NCBI GenBank assembly: GCA_017483225.1
Contig: JAFULF010000010.1
Coordinates: forward strand, 44,685-108,684
Reading direction: 5' to 3'
Length of the DNA stretch: 64,000 nucleotides
DNA from: Alistipes sp.
GTDB lineage: Bacteria > Bacteroidota > Bacteroidia > Bacteroidales > Rikenellaceae
In this document: in pieces, positions 27,355 to 35,890 of the stretch
Numbering within the stretch: position 1 is the first letter of the stretch
How the letters are laid out: every line of letters starts with the position of its first letter
Position numbers and translations under genes: made by a program
Notes under the pieces: generated by a model
What the model saw: only the letters and a program-made list of their open reading frames with translations
Database searches by the model: none
What the model was told of the DNA's origin: nothing

Positions 27355-27912
27355 ATGAAGAGATTTTTTGTGGTTGCACTGACTCTTTGTGCAACGATGC
27401 TCGGTGCAGATGCATTTGCGCAGGAGCGTGTGAATAAGAAGAGGGCTGATGCCAATACCGAGGAGTTCTTCTATGAGGTTGAGGCGTACCGCAATAAGAC
27501 CGTTGCAGGCTCGGTAGATGTTAAGGTGTGGTCGTATGGCGTGGAGGTAAATACTGCGAAGGAGCAGGCCACCAAGAACGCTGTTCACGCCGCACTGTTT
27601 AGAGGTATCCCCGGCAATCAGGAGAAGCGTGTGCAGGCTGTCCCTGCCCTCATTTCGGACTTTACAATCGAGGAGAAGCACAAGGATTTCTTCGATAGCC
27701 TGTTGAAGGAGCACGGCCCATATATGCGCTATGCCACCAAGTCGAATAATGCGATGACTACCGATATTATCCAGCTGTCGAAGAATCGCACCAAGGTACA
27801 TAAGTATAAGTACAAGGTCGGCGTTATCGTCACGCTGCAATACGACGAGCTCCAAAAGATGTTGGAGCAGAAGGGTATTATCGAGAAACTCAACAGCGGT
27901 TTTGTATTCTAA
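27355..27912 (+). CDS. Secreted protein of unknown function, second gene of the operon
   Basis: 185 residues with a signal peptide ending ADAFA|QE. The mature domain includes a helix with repeated Ala (AKEQATKNAVHAALF) followed by GIPG, and a C-terminal beta-rich segment (KYKYKVGVIVTLQYDELQK). The pattern of an alanine-rich helix followed by strands is reminiscent of small CsgG/LPP20-like periplasmic domains, but this is only a resemblance. It is 18 bases after the 461-residue gene and 12 before the next. Confidence 0.7.
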   Translation: MKRFFVVALTLCATMLGADAFAQERVNKKRADANTEEFFYEVEAYRNKTVAGSVDVKVWSYGVEVNTAKEQATKNAVHAALFRGIPGNQEKRVQAVPALISDFTIEEKHKDFFDSLLKEHGPYMRYATKSNNAMTTDIIQLSKNRTKVHKYKYKVGVIVTLQYDELQKMLEQKGIIEKLNSGFVF

Positions 27913-27924
27913 ATAATAACAGTT

Positions 27925-28887
27925 ATGAGAAAGATTTTATTGTCAGTGTTGATGTTGTGCGGCTTTGGTGTTGCTATGGCACAAACGCCTGCCACCGGTC
28001 AAGCGGCCGCACCGTCAATTATGGTGATACCGAGCGATAACTGGTGCGCATCGCAGGGCTTTCTGACCGAGGTCAGCCTCAATGGCGTTACCCACTATCA
28101 GCCGGAGTATCGCAAGGCGTTGGTGTCGTCGTCGGAGTTGAAGATGGCGATTTCGACCGTAAACAGACTTATGTCCAAGCAGGGCTTTAATCTGGTCGAT
28201 TTGGAGGCTACACTCAAAAATATCGAGGCGGAGAATGCCGAGAATGCTGTGACGATGTCGAGTCAGGGTGCGATGATAAACGAGTCGCCTCGTGAGCAGT
28301 TGGCCCGTGTTGCCCGTGCCGACCTTATCTTCGAGATTACGTGGGACGTAAACAAGATGGGCCCATACTCTTCGGTGCAGTGGACTCTGCGTGCGCTCGA
28401 CTCCTACTCGTTGAAGGAGGTGGCTTCGGCCGGCTCCACAAGCGCAAAGTCTGCGGGCGTGGAGATGTCGGTGCTGTTGGAGGAGTCTATCGCCTCCAAT
28501 ATGCCGTCGTTCCTGGATTTGCTCAGAAACTACTTCGTGCAGTTGAAGACCTTGGGACGTGAGATTTCGTTGGAGTTCCGTGTGTGGGATAATGCAGGCT
28601 TTAACTTCGAGTCCGACTTTGAGGATGATGAGTTGGGATACGTTATCAAGCAGTGGGTTAAGCGCAATGCTGTCGGCGGTACGACAACGCCGAGTCAGGC
28701 CTCTCCGAATGTTATCAAATATACCAACATCCGAATCCCGAATGTGGACGAAGAGGGGTACCAGATATCGGCCTCGGACTGGGTGCATAAGTTGTCACGT
28801 AAGTTGAAGAAGTCCCCAACCATCGGAGGTGTGACCGAGTATGGTAAGGGCCTTGGAACTATAATACTAATCTTAGGAGCGAAGTAG
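27925..28887 (+). CDS. Secreted DUF6175-like protein
   Basis: 320 residues with a signal peptide ending VAMA|QT. The segment PSIMVIPSDNWCASQGF just after the signal resembles the start of DUF6175 proteins of Bacteroidetes, an uncharacterised family with a CsgG-like N-terminal fold; I assign it from memory of that motif only. The middle contains a strand ADLIFEITWDV and an Ala/Ser-rich helix region. The third of four co-directional secreted genes. Confidence 0.65.
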   Translation: MRKILLSVLMLCGFGVAMAQTPATGQAAAPSIMVIPSDNWCASQGFLTEVSLNGVTHYQPEYRKALVSSSELKMAISTVNRLMSKQGFNLVDLEATLKNIEAENAENAVTMSSQGAMINESPREQLARVARADLIFEITWDVNKMGPYSSVQWTLRALDSYSLKEVASAGSTSAKSAGVEMSVLLEESIASNMPSFLDLLRNYFVQLKTLGREISLEFRVWDNAGFNFESDFEDDELGYVIKQWVKRNAVGGTTTPSQASPNVIKYTNIRIPNVDEEGYQISASDWVHKLSRKLKKSPTIGGVTEYGKGLGTIILILGAK

Positions 28888-28889
28888 TT

Positions 28890-29900
28890 ATGAAGAGATA
28901 TTTGTTGTTATTGGCAATGTTGTTGCCGGGTGTGCTGAGTGCACAGACACCGGCATCTACGGCATACAGAATCCCGCTATCAACCTATGTCTATAACGAG
29001 GGTTCGTTGAATGGTCAGGCGCAAGCGGCTCTTGAACGCAAGTTGGGAGTGCTGGCGACGACCAATGGCTATGGCTCGACATCGGGCGACTTCCTTTTGG
29101 CTGCGGAGGCGGGTGTTGTTGATGTGCAGACCACATCGACGGTGCCGGTGAAGCATATCGCCAGCGTAGATGTTTCGCTGGCGGTGATTAACACCATCGA
29201 GCGTGTGGTTGTGGGTAGTGAGGTTCTCTCCTTCAAGGGTATCGGAGATAGCAACGAGCAGGCAGCTCTGAATGCTATCCTTCAACTCAACCCGAAGGCG
29301 GCAAACTGCGTGGCATTTATGTCTTCGGCACGTGTCAAGATGGAGACCTACTATAAGAACCAGCTGCCAAATATCAAGGCGAAGGCGGAGTCGGCATCAC
29401 AGCGTGGCGACTATGAGGGAGCTCTGGCTATTCTGGGCGTTGTTCCGGAGTCGTTGCCTGAGTATCCGGAGATAGCCAAGATGATGACCTCGTGCTATCA
29501 GCGTCTGATTGACCGAGAGGCTGCCGAGACTATGCAGAAGGCGAAGGCTGCCTATGCCGAGCGTGACTACGACACGGCATTGCAGCTGCTCGGCTCTGTA
29601 AATCCTCTCTCGAACAAGTATGGCGAGGCGGACAAGATGATTACCGATATCGCCGCCTTCTACGAGCGACAGTATCAGCAGGCCGAGAAGGAGCGCTTGG
29701 AGGATAGAGAGCGTATGATTCAGGAGCGTAAGGAGGATAGAGCGGAGGCTCGTGAGCTTCGCAAGGACGAGAATCGTTTGGAGGAGCTGAGAATCAAGAG
29801 CGCACAGGAGGTTGCTATTGCTCAGGCGGGTCTTGCTTCGCAGGAGCGACAGAGCCGTGGGGACTTCTTCAAGGCGCTTGTTGCCGCAGTGCTGAAATAA
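28890..29900 (+). CDS. Secreted TPR-like protein with C-terminal charged coiled coil
   Basis: 336 residues with a signal peptide ending GVLSA|QT. The first ~130 residues look like a small beta/alpha domain related in style to the preceding protein (variable segment, then LAAEAGVVDVQTT and SVDVSLAVINTIERVV). Residues about 155-250 have two TPR-like helical pairs (SQRGDYEGALAILGVVPE and YAERDYDTALQLLG). The region 255-315 is an extremely charged Glu/Arg/Lys coiled coil. It starts 2 bases after the upstream stop and ends the operon; a hairpin follows 8 bases after the stop. Confidence 0.72.
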   Translation: MKRYLLLLAMLLPGVLSAQTPASTAYRIPLSTYVYNEGSLNGQAQAALERKLGVLATTNGYGSTSGDFLLAAEAGVVDVQTTSTVPVKHIASVDVSLAVINTIERVVVGSEVLSFKGIGDSNEQAALNAILQLNPKAANCVAFMSSARVKMETYYKNQLPNIKAKAESASQRGDYEGALAILGVVPESLPEYPEIAKMMTSCYQRLIDREAAETMQKAKAAYAERDYDTALQLLGSVNPLSNKYGEADKMITDIAAFYERQYQQAEKERLEDRERMIQERKEDRAEARELRKDENRLEELRIKSAQEVAIAQAGLASQERQSRGDFFKALVAAVLK

Positions 29901-29908
29901 GACCCGAA

Positions 29909-29939
29909 GCTGTCCGACAAGACTACTTTGTCGGACAGC
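29909..29939 (+). terminator. Hairpin ending the secreted operon
   Basis: Perfect 12-bp stem GCTGTCCGACAA / TTGTCGGACAGC with a 7-base loop immediately after the last gene. It lacks a T tract, so it may need help or act mainly as a 3'-end stabiliser. Confidence 0.65.
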
Positions 29940-29948
29940 AGGGCCGGG

Positions 29949-30101
29949 TGCGCAAAAGTTTAAGGGATATTAATGGGGTTAAGGGAAGTTAAAGGTTGTT
30001 AATGTTGCGCAAAAACGCTGCGGATTCTTACGATCGTGCCCAAATGCCGGCGCCTCCCTTAATTACCTTTAATCACTCTTAATAACCTTTGTTGTTGCGC
30101 A
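29949..30101. repeat. Dispersed inverted-repeat element, copy 1 (153 bp)
   Basis: Bounded by TGCGCAA and TTGCGCA, with TTAA-rich degenerate arms and a conserved core (about 29990-30033: TAAAGGTTGTTAATGTTG, then CAAAAAC.CTGCGGA and TCTTAC). The same order of blocks occurs in reverse orientation at 47735-47853. No coding potential is seen. It resembles a small non-autonomous mobile element or an intergenic REP-like sequence. Confidence 0.65.
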
Positions 30102-30115
30102 ATGACGTTACAGAC

Positions 30116-30159
30116 AAAAAGAGATAGTGTCCAAATTTTGTTGGACACTATCTCTTTTT
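30116..30159 (-). terminator. Terminator of the ackA-ptb-aroQ operon
   Basis: 17-bp stem including AGAGATAGTGTCC / GGACACTATCTCT with a 10-base loop; A/T runs on both sides make it potentially bidirectional. It lies 19 bases past the aroQ stop. Confidence 0.85.
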
Positions 30160-30177
30160 TATACTCGTAATCCGTAC

Positions 30178-30597
30178 CTACAACCTTCGGGCGGCCTCGA
30201 TGCCGATGATGTAGGAGTTGAGGCCGAAGCCGATAATCGAGCCGGCGGCTACGCTGCCGATAAGGGTCGTGTGACGGAACTCCTCACGGGCGGCGATGTT
30301 CGAGATGTGTATCTCGACAACGGGGGTCGATATCGCTGCCACGGCATCACGAATCACTACCGAGGTGTGGGTATAGCCGCCTGCGTTGAGCAGCACGGCA
30401 TCATATACGCCCTCGGCCGAGTGTAGTGCGCTGACAATCTCGCCCTCGATATTGGATTGGTAGTAGTCAATCGTTATGTCGGGGTAGAGGCTGCGCAGGC
30501 GAGGGATGAACTCGTCGAAGCTCTCCGTGCCATATACCGAGCGGTCACGCTTGCCCTGCAAGTTGAGGTTTGCGCCGTTGATTATCTGAATCTTCAT
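30178..30597 (-). CDS. aroQ: 3-dehydroquinate dehydratase, type II
   Basis: Catalyses the trans-dehydration of 3-dehydroquinate to 3-dehydroshikimate in aromatic amino acid synthesis. The 139-residue protein shows the type II features: GANLNLQGKR at the N terminus, the active-site Tyr in SVYG, LNAGGYTHTSVVIRDAV and the catalytic His in VEIHISN, followed by EEFRH. Length is normal for the family. It is the last gene of the ackA-ptb-aroQ run, 12 bases after the transacylase. Confidence 0.93.
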   Translation of the reverse strand: MKIQIINGANLNLQGKRDRSVYGTESFDEFIPRLRSLYPDITIDYYQSNIEGEIVSALHSAEGVYDAVLLNAGGYTHTSVVIRDAVAAISTPVVEIHISNIAAREEFRHTTLIGSVAAGSIIGFGLNSYIIGIEAARRL

Positions 30598-30609
30598 AGC
30601 GAGGGTCGT

Positions 30610-31512
30610 TTAGCGGGTCTGCAAGCAGGCGAGTGCAATCGAGAACTTCTTGGATGCTGCCGAGTCACCACGTGAAGTGAGTACGCACGGAGCCTTTGCG
30701 CCCATAACGATAGCGGCAATCTCGCCACCTGCCAAGTGCGACACCGACTTGAAGAATACGTTTCCGGACTCGATGTTAGGGAAGAGCAGCGCATCCACGT
30801 CGCCGGCGATTGTCGAGCCCTTAACCTTCTTGTGGTCGGCAACCTCCTTGAAGAGCGCCACGTCCAACGAGAGCGGGCCATCGACGATAACATCGCCCAG
30901 CTGACCACGGTCTGCCATCTTGGCGAGCATAGCTCCCTCGATGGAGGATGTGGATGCCGGCAATACCTGCTCCGAAGGGGCTATGCAGGCAATCTTCGGG
31001 GTCTCCACGCCCAACAATACGGCAACCTGACGCAGGTACTCAATCTGCTTCTGCTTCTGCTTGATGTCCGGTTGCAGGATGATGGCGATATCGGAGGCGA
31101 GCAGGAGTTTGTGGTAGCCGCTCCACTCGAATACAGATACGTGGCTCAAAACGCCCTTTGGAGGGCAAAGGTCGAGGTCTTTGCTCAAAATCGCACGCAT
31201 ATACTTGTCGGTTGGGAGCATACCCTTCATCAGCACGTCTGCCTCACCCTTTGCTACGGCGGTGACTGCCAGCTTGGCTGCCTTTACGTCGCTCTTCTCG
31301 TCGATAATCTGGAAGATGCTGCTGTCTATGCCAAGCTCCTTGCATACATTCTCGATGGTGATGCGGTCGCCATACAGGATAGGCTCTACAAGTCCCTCGT
31401 TGTAGGCATCATATACCGCCTCGATGGTGTGTGAATCCTGACCGTATGCCACTGCCAGACGCTTGCGACCACGCTGGCGGGCAGCCTCTAATATTTCTGC
31501 TAAATGTTTCAT
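30610..31512 (-). CDS. Phosphate acyltransferase, Ptb-like
   Basis: 300-residue member of the phosphate acetyl/butyryltransferase family, transferring an acyl group between CoA and phosphate. Its length and the N-terminal RKRLAVAYGQDSHTIEAV, together with ADVLMKGMLPT and VDGPLSLDVAL, place it nearer the phosphotransbutyrylase-type members than the longer phosphotransacetylase (Pta). It is 6 bases downstream of ackA, so the pair should convert an acyl-CoA (acetyl-CoA most likely) to acid plus ATP. Acyl chain preference cannot be read from the sequence. Confidence 0.85.
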   Translation of the reverse strand: MKHLAEILEAARQRGRKRLAVAYGQDSHTIEAVYDAYNEGLVEPILYGDRITIENVCKELGIDSSIFQIIDEKSDVKAAKLAVTAVAKGEADVLMKGMLPTDKYMRAILSKDLDLCPPKGVLSHVSVFEWSGYHKLLLASDIAIILQPDIKQKQKQIEYLRQVAVLLGVETPKIACIAPSEQVLPASTSSIEGAMLAKMADRGQLGDVIVDGPLSLDVALFKEVADHKKVKGSTIAGDVDALLFPNIESGNVFFKSVSHLAGGEIAAIVMGAKAPCVLTSRGDSAASKKFSIALACLQTR

Positions 31513-31518
31513 CTTGTT

Positions 31519-32721
31519 CTATTTTGTTAAGTTGTAAGTATCGGTTGCAATTACCAGCTCCTCGTTGGTTGCTATGACAGCCACCTTGACACGTGAGTCG
31601 GCGGTAGAGATTATCGAGTCGGTGCCACGTACAGGCTTGTTGGCCTCGTTATCGAGCACTACGCCCATAAACTCCATATCGGAGCATACGCCGTGACGCA
31701 ACTCCCACGAGTTCTCGCCCACGCCGCCGGTGAAGATAATCAAATCGACACCGCCCATCAGTGCAGCGTACTTGCCCACATACTGCTTGATGCGGGAGTA
31801 GTACATATCTCTTGCCAAAATAGCACGCTCGTTGCCGGCATCGTAGGCAGCGTCGATATCACGCATATCGCTCGACACGCCCGACACGCCCTCAACACCC
31901 GAGCGTTTGTTAATCATCGTGTTGATGTCGCCAAGAGCCATTCCCTCCTTCTCGGCAATGAACAGGAGTGCGCTTGGGTCCACATCGCCACAGCGGGTGC
32001 CCATCACCAATCCATCCACCGGCGAGAAGCCCATCGAGGTACAGTACGACTTTCCGTTGAGGATTGCCGTCACCGAGCCGCCGTTGCCGACGTGACAGGT
32101 GATGATTTTCGACTTTTCGAGGTCTATGCCCGCAAGTGCTGCTCCCTGCTTGGCCACGAACTTATGGCTGGTGCCGTGGAAGCCGTAGCGGCGCACACGA
32201 TACTTCTCGTAGTACTCATACGGCAGGGCGTAGATGTAGTTTACGGCAGGGATGCTCTGGTGGAACGAGGTGTCGAATACTGCCACCTGACGCACATCGG
32301 GCAGTACCTTCTCGATGGAGAGGATGCCTTCGAGGTTGGCAGGGTTGTGCAGCGGTGCGATGTCGAACAGGGAGCGAATCTTCTGCTTCACATCCTCGTC
32401 CACGATGCAACTCTGTGGGAAGAACTCGCCACCGTGTGCTACACGATGACCTACGGCCTTAACCTCGTCGAGCGAGGCGATTACGCCGTGTGTCGGGTCG
32501 GTAAGGGCATCCAGCACCAGACGGATACCGGTCGTATGGTCCGGAATAGGCTGGTGCAACTTGAAGTTGTCCTTGCCGACAGGCTTGTGTGTGAGGTCGC
32601 CCTCTGCAAGGCCGATACGCTCGACCAGACCCTTGGCAAGCAGGTTGTGGCCACCGTCGCAAATATCAATAACCTGATACTTGATTGAGGAGCTGCCACA
32701 GTTAAGAACTAAAATAACCAT
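31519..32721 (-). CDS. ackA: Acetate kinase
   Basis: Makes ATP from acetyl phosphate in fermentation. The 400-residue protein has the ASKHA start VLNCGSSSIKYQ, the VGHRVAHGGE segment, the acetate-kinase signature VRRYGFHGTSH, and FTGGVGENS near the C terminus. These match acetate rather than butyrate kinase. It is first in the operon with the Ptb-like transacylase and aroQ; a TACCTTTG promoter element lies 54 bases upstream. Confidence 0.95.
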   Translation of the reverse strand: MVILVLNCGSSSIKYQVIDICDGGHNLLAKGLVERIGLAEGDLTHKPVGKDNFKLHQPIPDHTTGIRLVLDALTDPTHGVIASLDEVKAVGHRVAHGGEFFPQSCIVDEDVKQKIRSLFDIAPLHNPANLEGILSIEKVLPDVRQVAVFDTSFHQSIPAVNYIYALPYEYYEKYRVRRYGFHGTSHKFVAKQGAALAGIDLEKSKIITCHVGNGGSVTAILNGKSYCTSMGFSPVDGLVMGTRCGDVDPSALLFIAEKEGMALGDINTMINKRSGVEGVSGVSSDMRDIDAAYDAGNERAILARDMYYSRIKQYVGKYAALMGGVDLIIFTGGVGENSWELRHGVCSDMEFMGVVLDNEANKPVRGTDSIISTADSRVKVAVIATNEELVIATDTYNLTK

Positions 32722-32774
32722 AATGTGTTGTATGTTTTTTTTGTTTGATTTGTTGTCAAATTGTTATCGGGTAG

Positions 32775-32782
32775 CAAAGGTA
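32775..32782 (-). promoter_or_regulatory. -7 promoter element for ackA
   Basis: TACCTTTG followed by C on the minus strand matches TAnnTTTG, 54 bases before the ackA start. Confidence 0.6.
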
Positions 32783-32819
32783 TGAATAAAACCCTAATGT
32801 TGTACTCCACCCCTTCGGT

Positions 32820-34025
32820 TTAATTCTCGACAGCCTTTGCCAGACCACCCTCGGAGGTCTCTCGATAGAGGCTCGGCAGGTTGTGTCCCGTCTCGTTCAT
32901 AACCTCGACCACCTTGTCAAACGACACCAGATGCGCACCATCCGACAGCGTGGCGTATGTGTTGGCATCAAAGGCACGTGCCGCAGCTATGGCGTTACGC
33001 TCGATGCACGGCACCTGCACAAGGCCGCATACGGGGTCGCAGGTGAGCCCGAGGTGGTGCTCCAAGCCCATCTCTGCCGCATACTCAATCTGCGCAGGGG
33101 TGCCACCAAAGAGTTGGCACGATGCCGCCGCAGCCATTGCGCACGCTACGCCAATCTCTCCCTGACAGCCCACCGCCGCTCCGGAGATGCTCGAATTGGT
33201 CTTTACGACGTTACCGAACAGACCCGCCGTAGCCAGCGCACGCAGGACACGTATGCGCAGGAACTCTCGGGAGGTGGTCAGGTGGTATATCACGGCAGGC
33301 AACACGCCGCTCGACCCGCAGGTAGGTGCTGTGACCACCGTGCCGCCTGAGGCGTTCTCCTCGGCGGTAGCAAGGGCGTAGGCGTATATCTTGGCACGTG
33401 AGGCGAGCGAGTCACGGAAGCTCTTCGACTTGACGTAGTAGGTGCTCGCCTTGCGTGCAACCTTCAACCCCCCGGGCAGTACGCCGTCGTTGTTCAGACC
33501 ACGCTGTATGGTGTCGCACATAACGGTCCAGACGTTGTCCAGATACTCCCAAATCTCCTTGCCTTCACACTCCTCGACATACTCCCAATAGGTTTTACCC
33601 TCACGGTAGCACCACTCCTTGATTTCGTGGATGGTGGTCAGCGGATATATCTCACGCAGGTCGGTGTCGCCAACCTCGCCATTGTCATCTTCGAGTGCGC
33701 CGCCGCCGACGCTGTATGCCCGCCAACTCTCATACGCCTCTCCGCCACGCAGTGCCTCGAAGAGCATTCCGTTGGGGTGGTGGGGCAGTACTGTGTCGGG
33801 GCACCACACTATCTCGGTGGGTGCAATTGCCTCCAATACGTTGAGTATGGCCTTGTCGGTAAGGTGTCCCTTGCCGGTGGCCGCCAGTGAGCCGTACAGT
33901 GTCACACGGAAGGCCTCCGCACCGCCTGCCCGCTTTGCGAATATCTCGGCGGCGTGCTGTGGTCCCATCGTGTGGCTGCTGGATGGCCCGTTGCCAATTC
34001 TGTAAAGTTCTCTTAAAGATCTCAT
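32820..34025 (-). CDS. sdaA: L-serine ammonia-lyase (iron-sulfur type)
   Basis: Deaminates L-serine to pyruvate and ammonia. The 401-residue single chain combines the small N-terminal domain (YRIGNGPSSSHTMGP) with the catalytic domain that binds an oxygen-sensitive [4Fe-4S] cluster; candidate ligands are in APTCGSSGV, GCQGEIGVACAMAA and LTCDPVCGLVQVPC. This is the usual length for the fused form. Its start codon overlaps the stop of the class IV aminotransferase-like gene (TAATG), ending a five-gene operon that begins with murB. Confidence 0.93.
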   Translation of the reverse strand: MRSLRELYRIGNGPSSSHTMGPQHAAEIFAKRAGGAEAFRVTLYGSLAATGKGHLTDKAILNVLEAIAPTEIVWCPDTVLPHHPNGMLFEALRGGEAYESWRAYSVGGGALEDDNGEVGDTDLREIYPLTTIHEIKEWCYREGKTYWEYVEECEGKEIWEYLDNVWTVMCDTIQRGLNNDGVLPGGLKVARKASTYYVKSKSFRDSLASRAKIYAYALATAEENASGGTVVTAPTCGSSGVLPAVIYHLTTSREFLRIRVLRALATAGLFGNVVKTNSSISGAAVGCQGEIGVACAMAAAASCQLFGGTPAQIEYAAEMGLEHHLGLTCDPVCGLVQVPCIERNAIAAARAFDANTYATLSDGAHLVSFDKVVEVMNETGHNLPSLYRETSEGGLAKAVEN

Positions 34026-34813
34026 TATGCTAAAATTTCAATATCGTCATCTGTTGTGGTGCAGCCCCCGATGGCGTTGGCAACGAAGTCGCTCAACACC
34101 TCGCCTTCGAGTTCCGCTATCGAGGTTATACCCCGCACGTCGGCGTAGAAAATCTCGTCGGCACGGCGCAACTCATCGATGCTTATATCCCGCACCGTGA
34201 TTCGCTCTCGGCGCACCTTGCGCAACCGCTCAATCGTGGCCGACTTCTCGACCGACTCTGCCCCCTGCGATACGACTATCTCTCGGTCGATGACCGCCAT
34301 TGCCGCCACGCCGTCGATGCCTCTGACGATGCCGTTGCGGTCTGTGCGTACCACCGCCGAGCAACCGTACCTCTCGGCATACTTGCGCAGTAGCTCTGTC
34401 GTCGCCCGAGCCGCCGATGTGGGGAGGTCGTAGAGGGGATTGTCGTCGCTGAACACCATCGCCCTCGGGCGCAATGCCCGCAACTCGAAGTCGGCGTAGA
34501 GCGATGTTTCGAGCGCAAAGAGGGCGTACTCACCCTCGGCATAGAGGCGCAACTCGACAATGTGCGACAACTCCTTCGAGTAGTGGTCACGGGCAAGCAG
34601 CGAGGCTATGCACTCCTCTATCTGCCGCACGTCGGCCTTGAACTCTCGCTCGAAGAGCCTCTGCGACGCAGCATCAAGTATGCGGCAATGCTCCGCTACA
34701 CGCAGCGCACTATGGCCTCGTGTGCGTATCTGCTGGTAGAGGTACGGAGCCTCCACCGCAGGGCCCCACGTCGCCTGCTTGCCGTTGATGTATATGGTGC
34801 TGCCGCTCTGCAT
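34025..34813 (-). CDS. Class IV aminotransferase-fold protein lacking the PLP lysine
   Basis: 262 residues with the overall layout of fold-type IV PLP enzymes (branched-chain aminotransferase / aminodeoxychorismate lyase): an N-terminal INGK...A..LYQQIRTR region, a middle ERLR-type helix and a C-terminal EIFYADVRGI. At the position where relatives have the Schiff-base Lys in a K-S/T-x-N/x block, this protein has Thr132 (YDLPTSAARATTELL), and the conserved Glu of the VTEG turn is replaced (VRGIDG, 163-168). Canonical PLP catalysis is therefore unlikely. It overlaps sdaA by 1 base and follows holA by 3 bases, and may be a pseudoenzyme or a repurposed domain. Confidence 0.65.
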   Translation of the reverse strand: MQSGSTIYINGKQATWGPAVEAPYLYQQIRTRGHSALRVAEHCRILDAASQRLFEREFKADVRQIEECIASLLARDHYSKELSHIVELRLYAEGEYALFALETSLYADFELRALRPRAMVFSDDNPLYDLPTSAARATTELLRKYAERYGCSAVVRTDRNGIVRGIDGVAAMAVIDREIVVSQGAESVEKSATIERLRKVRRERITVRDISIDELRRADEIFYADVRGITSIAELEGEVLSDFVANAIGGCTTTDDDIEILA

Positions 34814-34816
34814 ACG

Positions 34817-35887
34817 CTACTCGGTAAATATCTTTAACAATAACTCTCGGAGCAACTCTGCATCCGACTTTCCGCCCGTATCTATACCCTTGCTCTTGCC
34901 GTCATACTCTCGCAACAGCCCGAGTATCTCGAATACCTTGCGGTTGTTCCAGCGGGCCGAGTAGCCTTTCAGGTCACGCAGAGCGTACATATTGCCCGAT
35001 TTGAGGATGCCGAGCAGCTCCGCATCGCTCGGAAACGGCACACGCTTCTGTCGCTCCCTCCACCGCAGGTAGTTGACGATGAATATCTCTCGGAAGGTGC
35101 CGAACAGAGCCATAATCGTCAGTAGTAGCGGGTACTCCTTCGGGTTGCGGGAGAGGTGGTCGGCGATGGTGAGTGCCCGTCGCACATCCTTCACGGCAAC
35201 CGCCTTGCACAGCTCGAAGTTGTTGAACTCCTTCGAGATGCCGATGTATGTCTCGATGTCGGAGGGGGAGATGCGCTTCTGTCCTTGTGGCAGTGATACG
35301 GCGAGCTTCTCCAACTCGTTGCTGATGCGTGAGATGTCTGTTCCCAGATGGTTCACGAGCAGCTCCACGCTCGAAGGCTCTATCTCCAACCCCTTGGAGC
35401 GCACGAATCCGCCCAGCCAATCCTTTATCTCGTAGTCACGAGGGCGTACCGACTCGAATACCGTGCCGTTTGCAAGGCAACTCTTGTAGAGGGCCTGACG
35501 CTTGTCGGCACTCTTCTCCTTATGGCAGATGACCAGAATGGTCGAAGGTAGCGGGTTTGCCGTATATGTGGCGAGCAGCTCGGGATGGCTCAGGTGTTGA
35601 GCCTCCTTGACGATGATGACCTCGTAGCCCCCCATCATAGGTATCTGGCGGCAGTAACTTGCCACGGTACCTCCGTCGGAGTCCCGACCGTAGAGAACTA
35701 TCTGGTTGAATGAGCGCTCTGCCTCGTTGAGGATTCCGTTGGCGAGTTTGTCGCACAGCGTGTCGATGAAGTACGGCTCCTCCCCCATAAGCAGGTATAT
35801 GGGGGCGAATCGTCGAGCCTCGATGTCGGCACACAGGCGTCTGAACTCCGCCTCGCTATCTTTGAATTTGGCTGTTGCCTTTGCCAT
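34817..35887 (-). CDS. holA: DNA polymerase III subunit delta
   Basis: Clamp-loader subunit that opens the beta sliding clamp. The 356-residue protein begins with the delta-family segment FAPIYLLMGEEPYFID and continues with a degenerate P-loop fold (no Walker A), DYEIKDWLGGFVRSKGLEIEP, ISNELEKLAV and a C-terminal helical collar domain with the ALFGTFREIF segment. Length fits the family. Three-base gaps on either side to tilS and the aminotransferase-like gene indicate one transcript. Confidence 0.88.
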   Translation of the reverse strand: MAKATAKFKDSEAEFRRLCADIEARRFAPIYLLMGEEPYFIDTLCDKLANGILNEAERSFNQIVLYGRDSDGGTVASYCRQIPMMGGYEVIIVKEAQHLSHPELLATYTANPLPSTILVICHKEKSADKRQALYKSCLANGTVFESVRPRDYEIKDWLGGFVRSKGLEIEPSSVELLVNHLGTDISRISNELEKLAVSLPQGQKRISPSDIETYIGISKEFNNFELCKAVAVKDVRRALTIADHLSRNPKEYPLLLTIMALFGTFREIFIVNYLRWRERQKRVPFPSDAELLGILKSGNMYALRDLKGYSARWNNRKVFEILGLLREYDGKSKGIDTGGKSDAELLRELLLKIFTE

Positions 35888-35890
35888 AGG

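Noticed and set aside
29949-30101. Replication origin or iteron array (TTAA-rich repeated units)
   Set aside because: No dnaA, dnaN or rep gene is nearby and no DnaA-box series is visible; the second copy at 47735 fits a dispersed repeat better.
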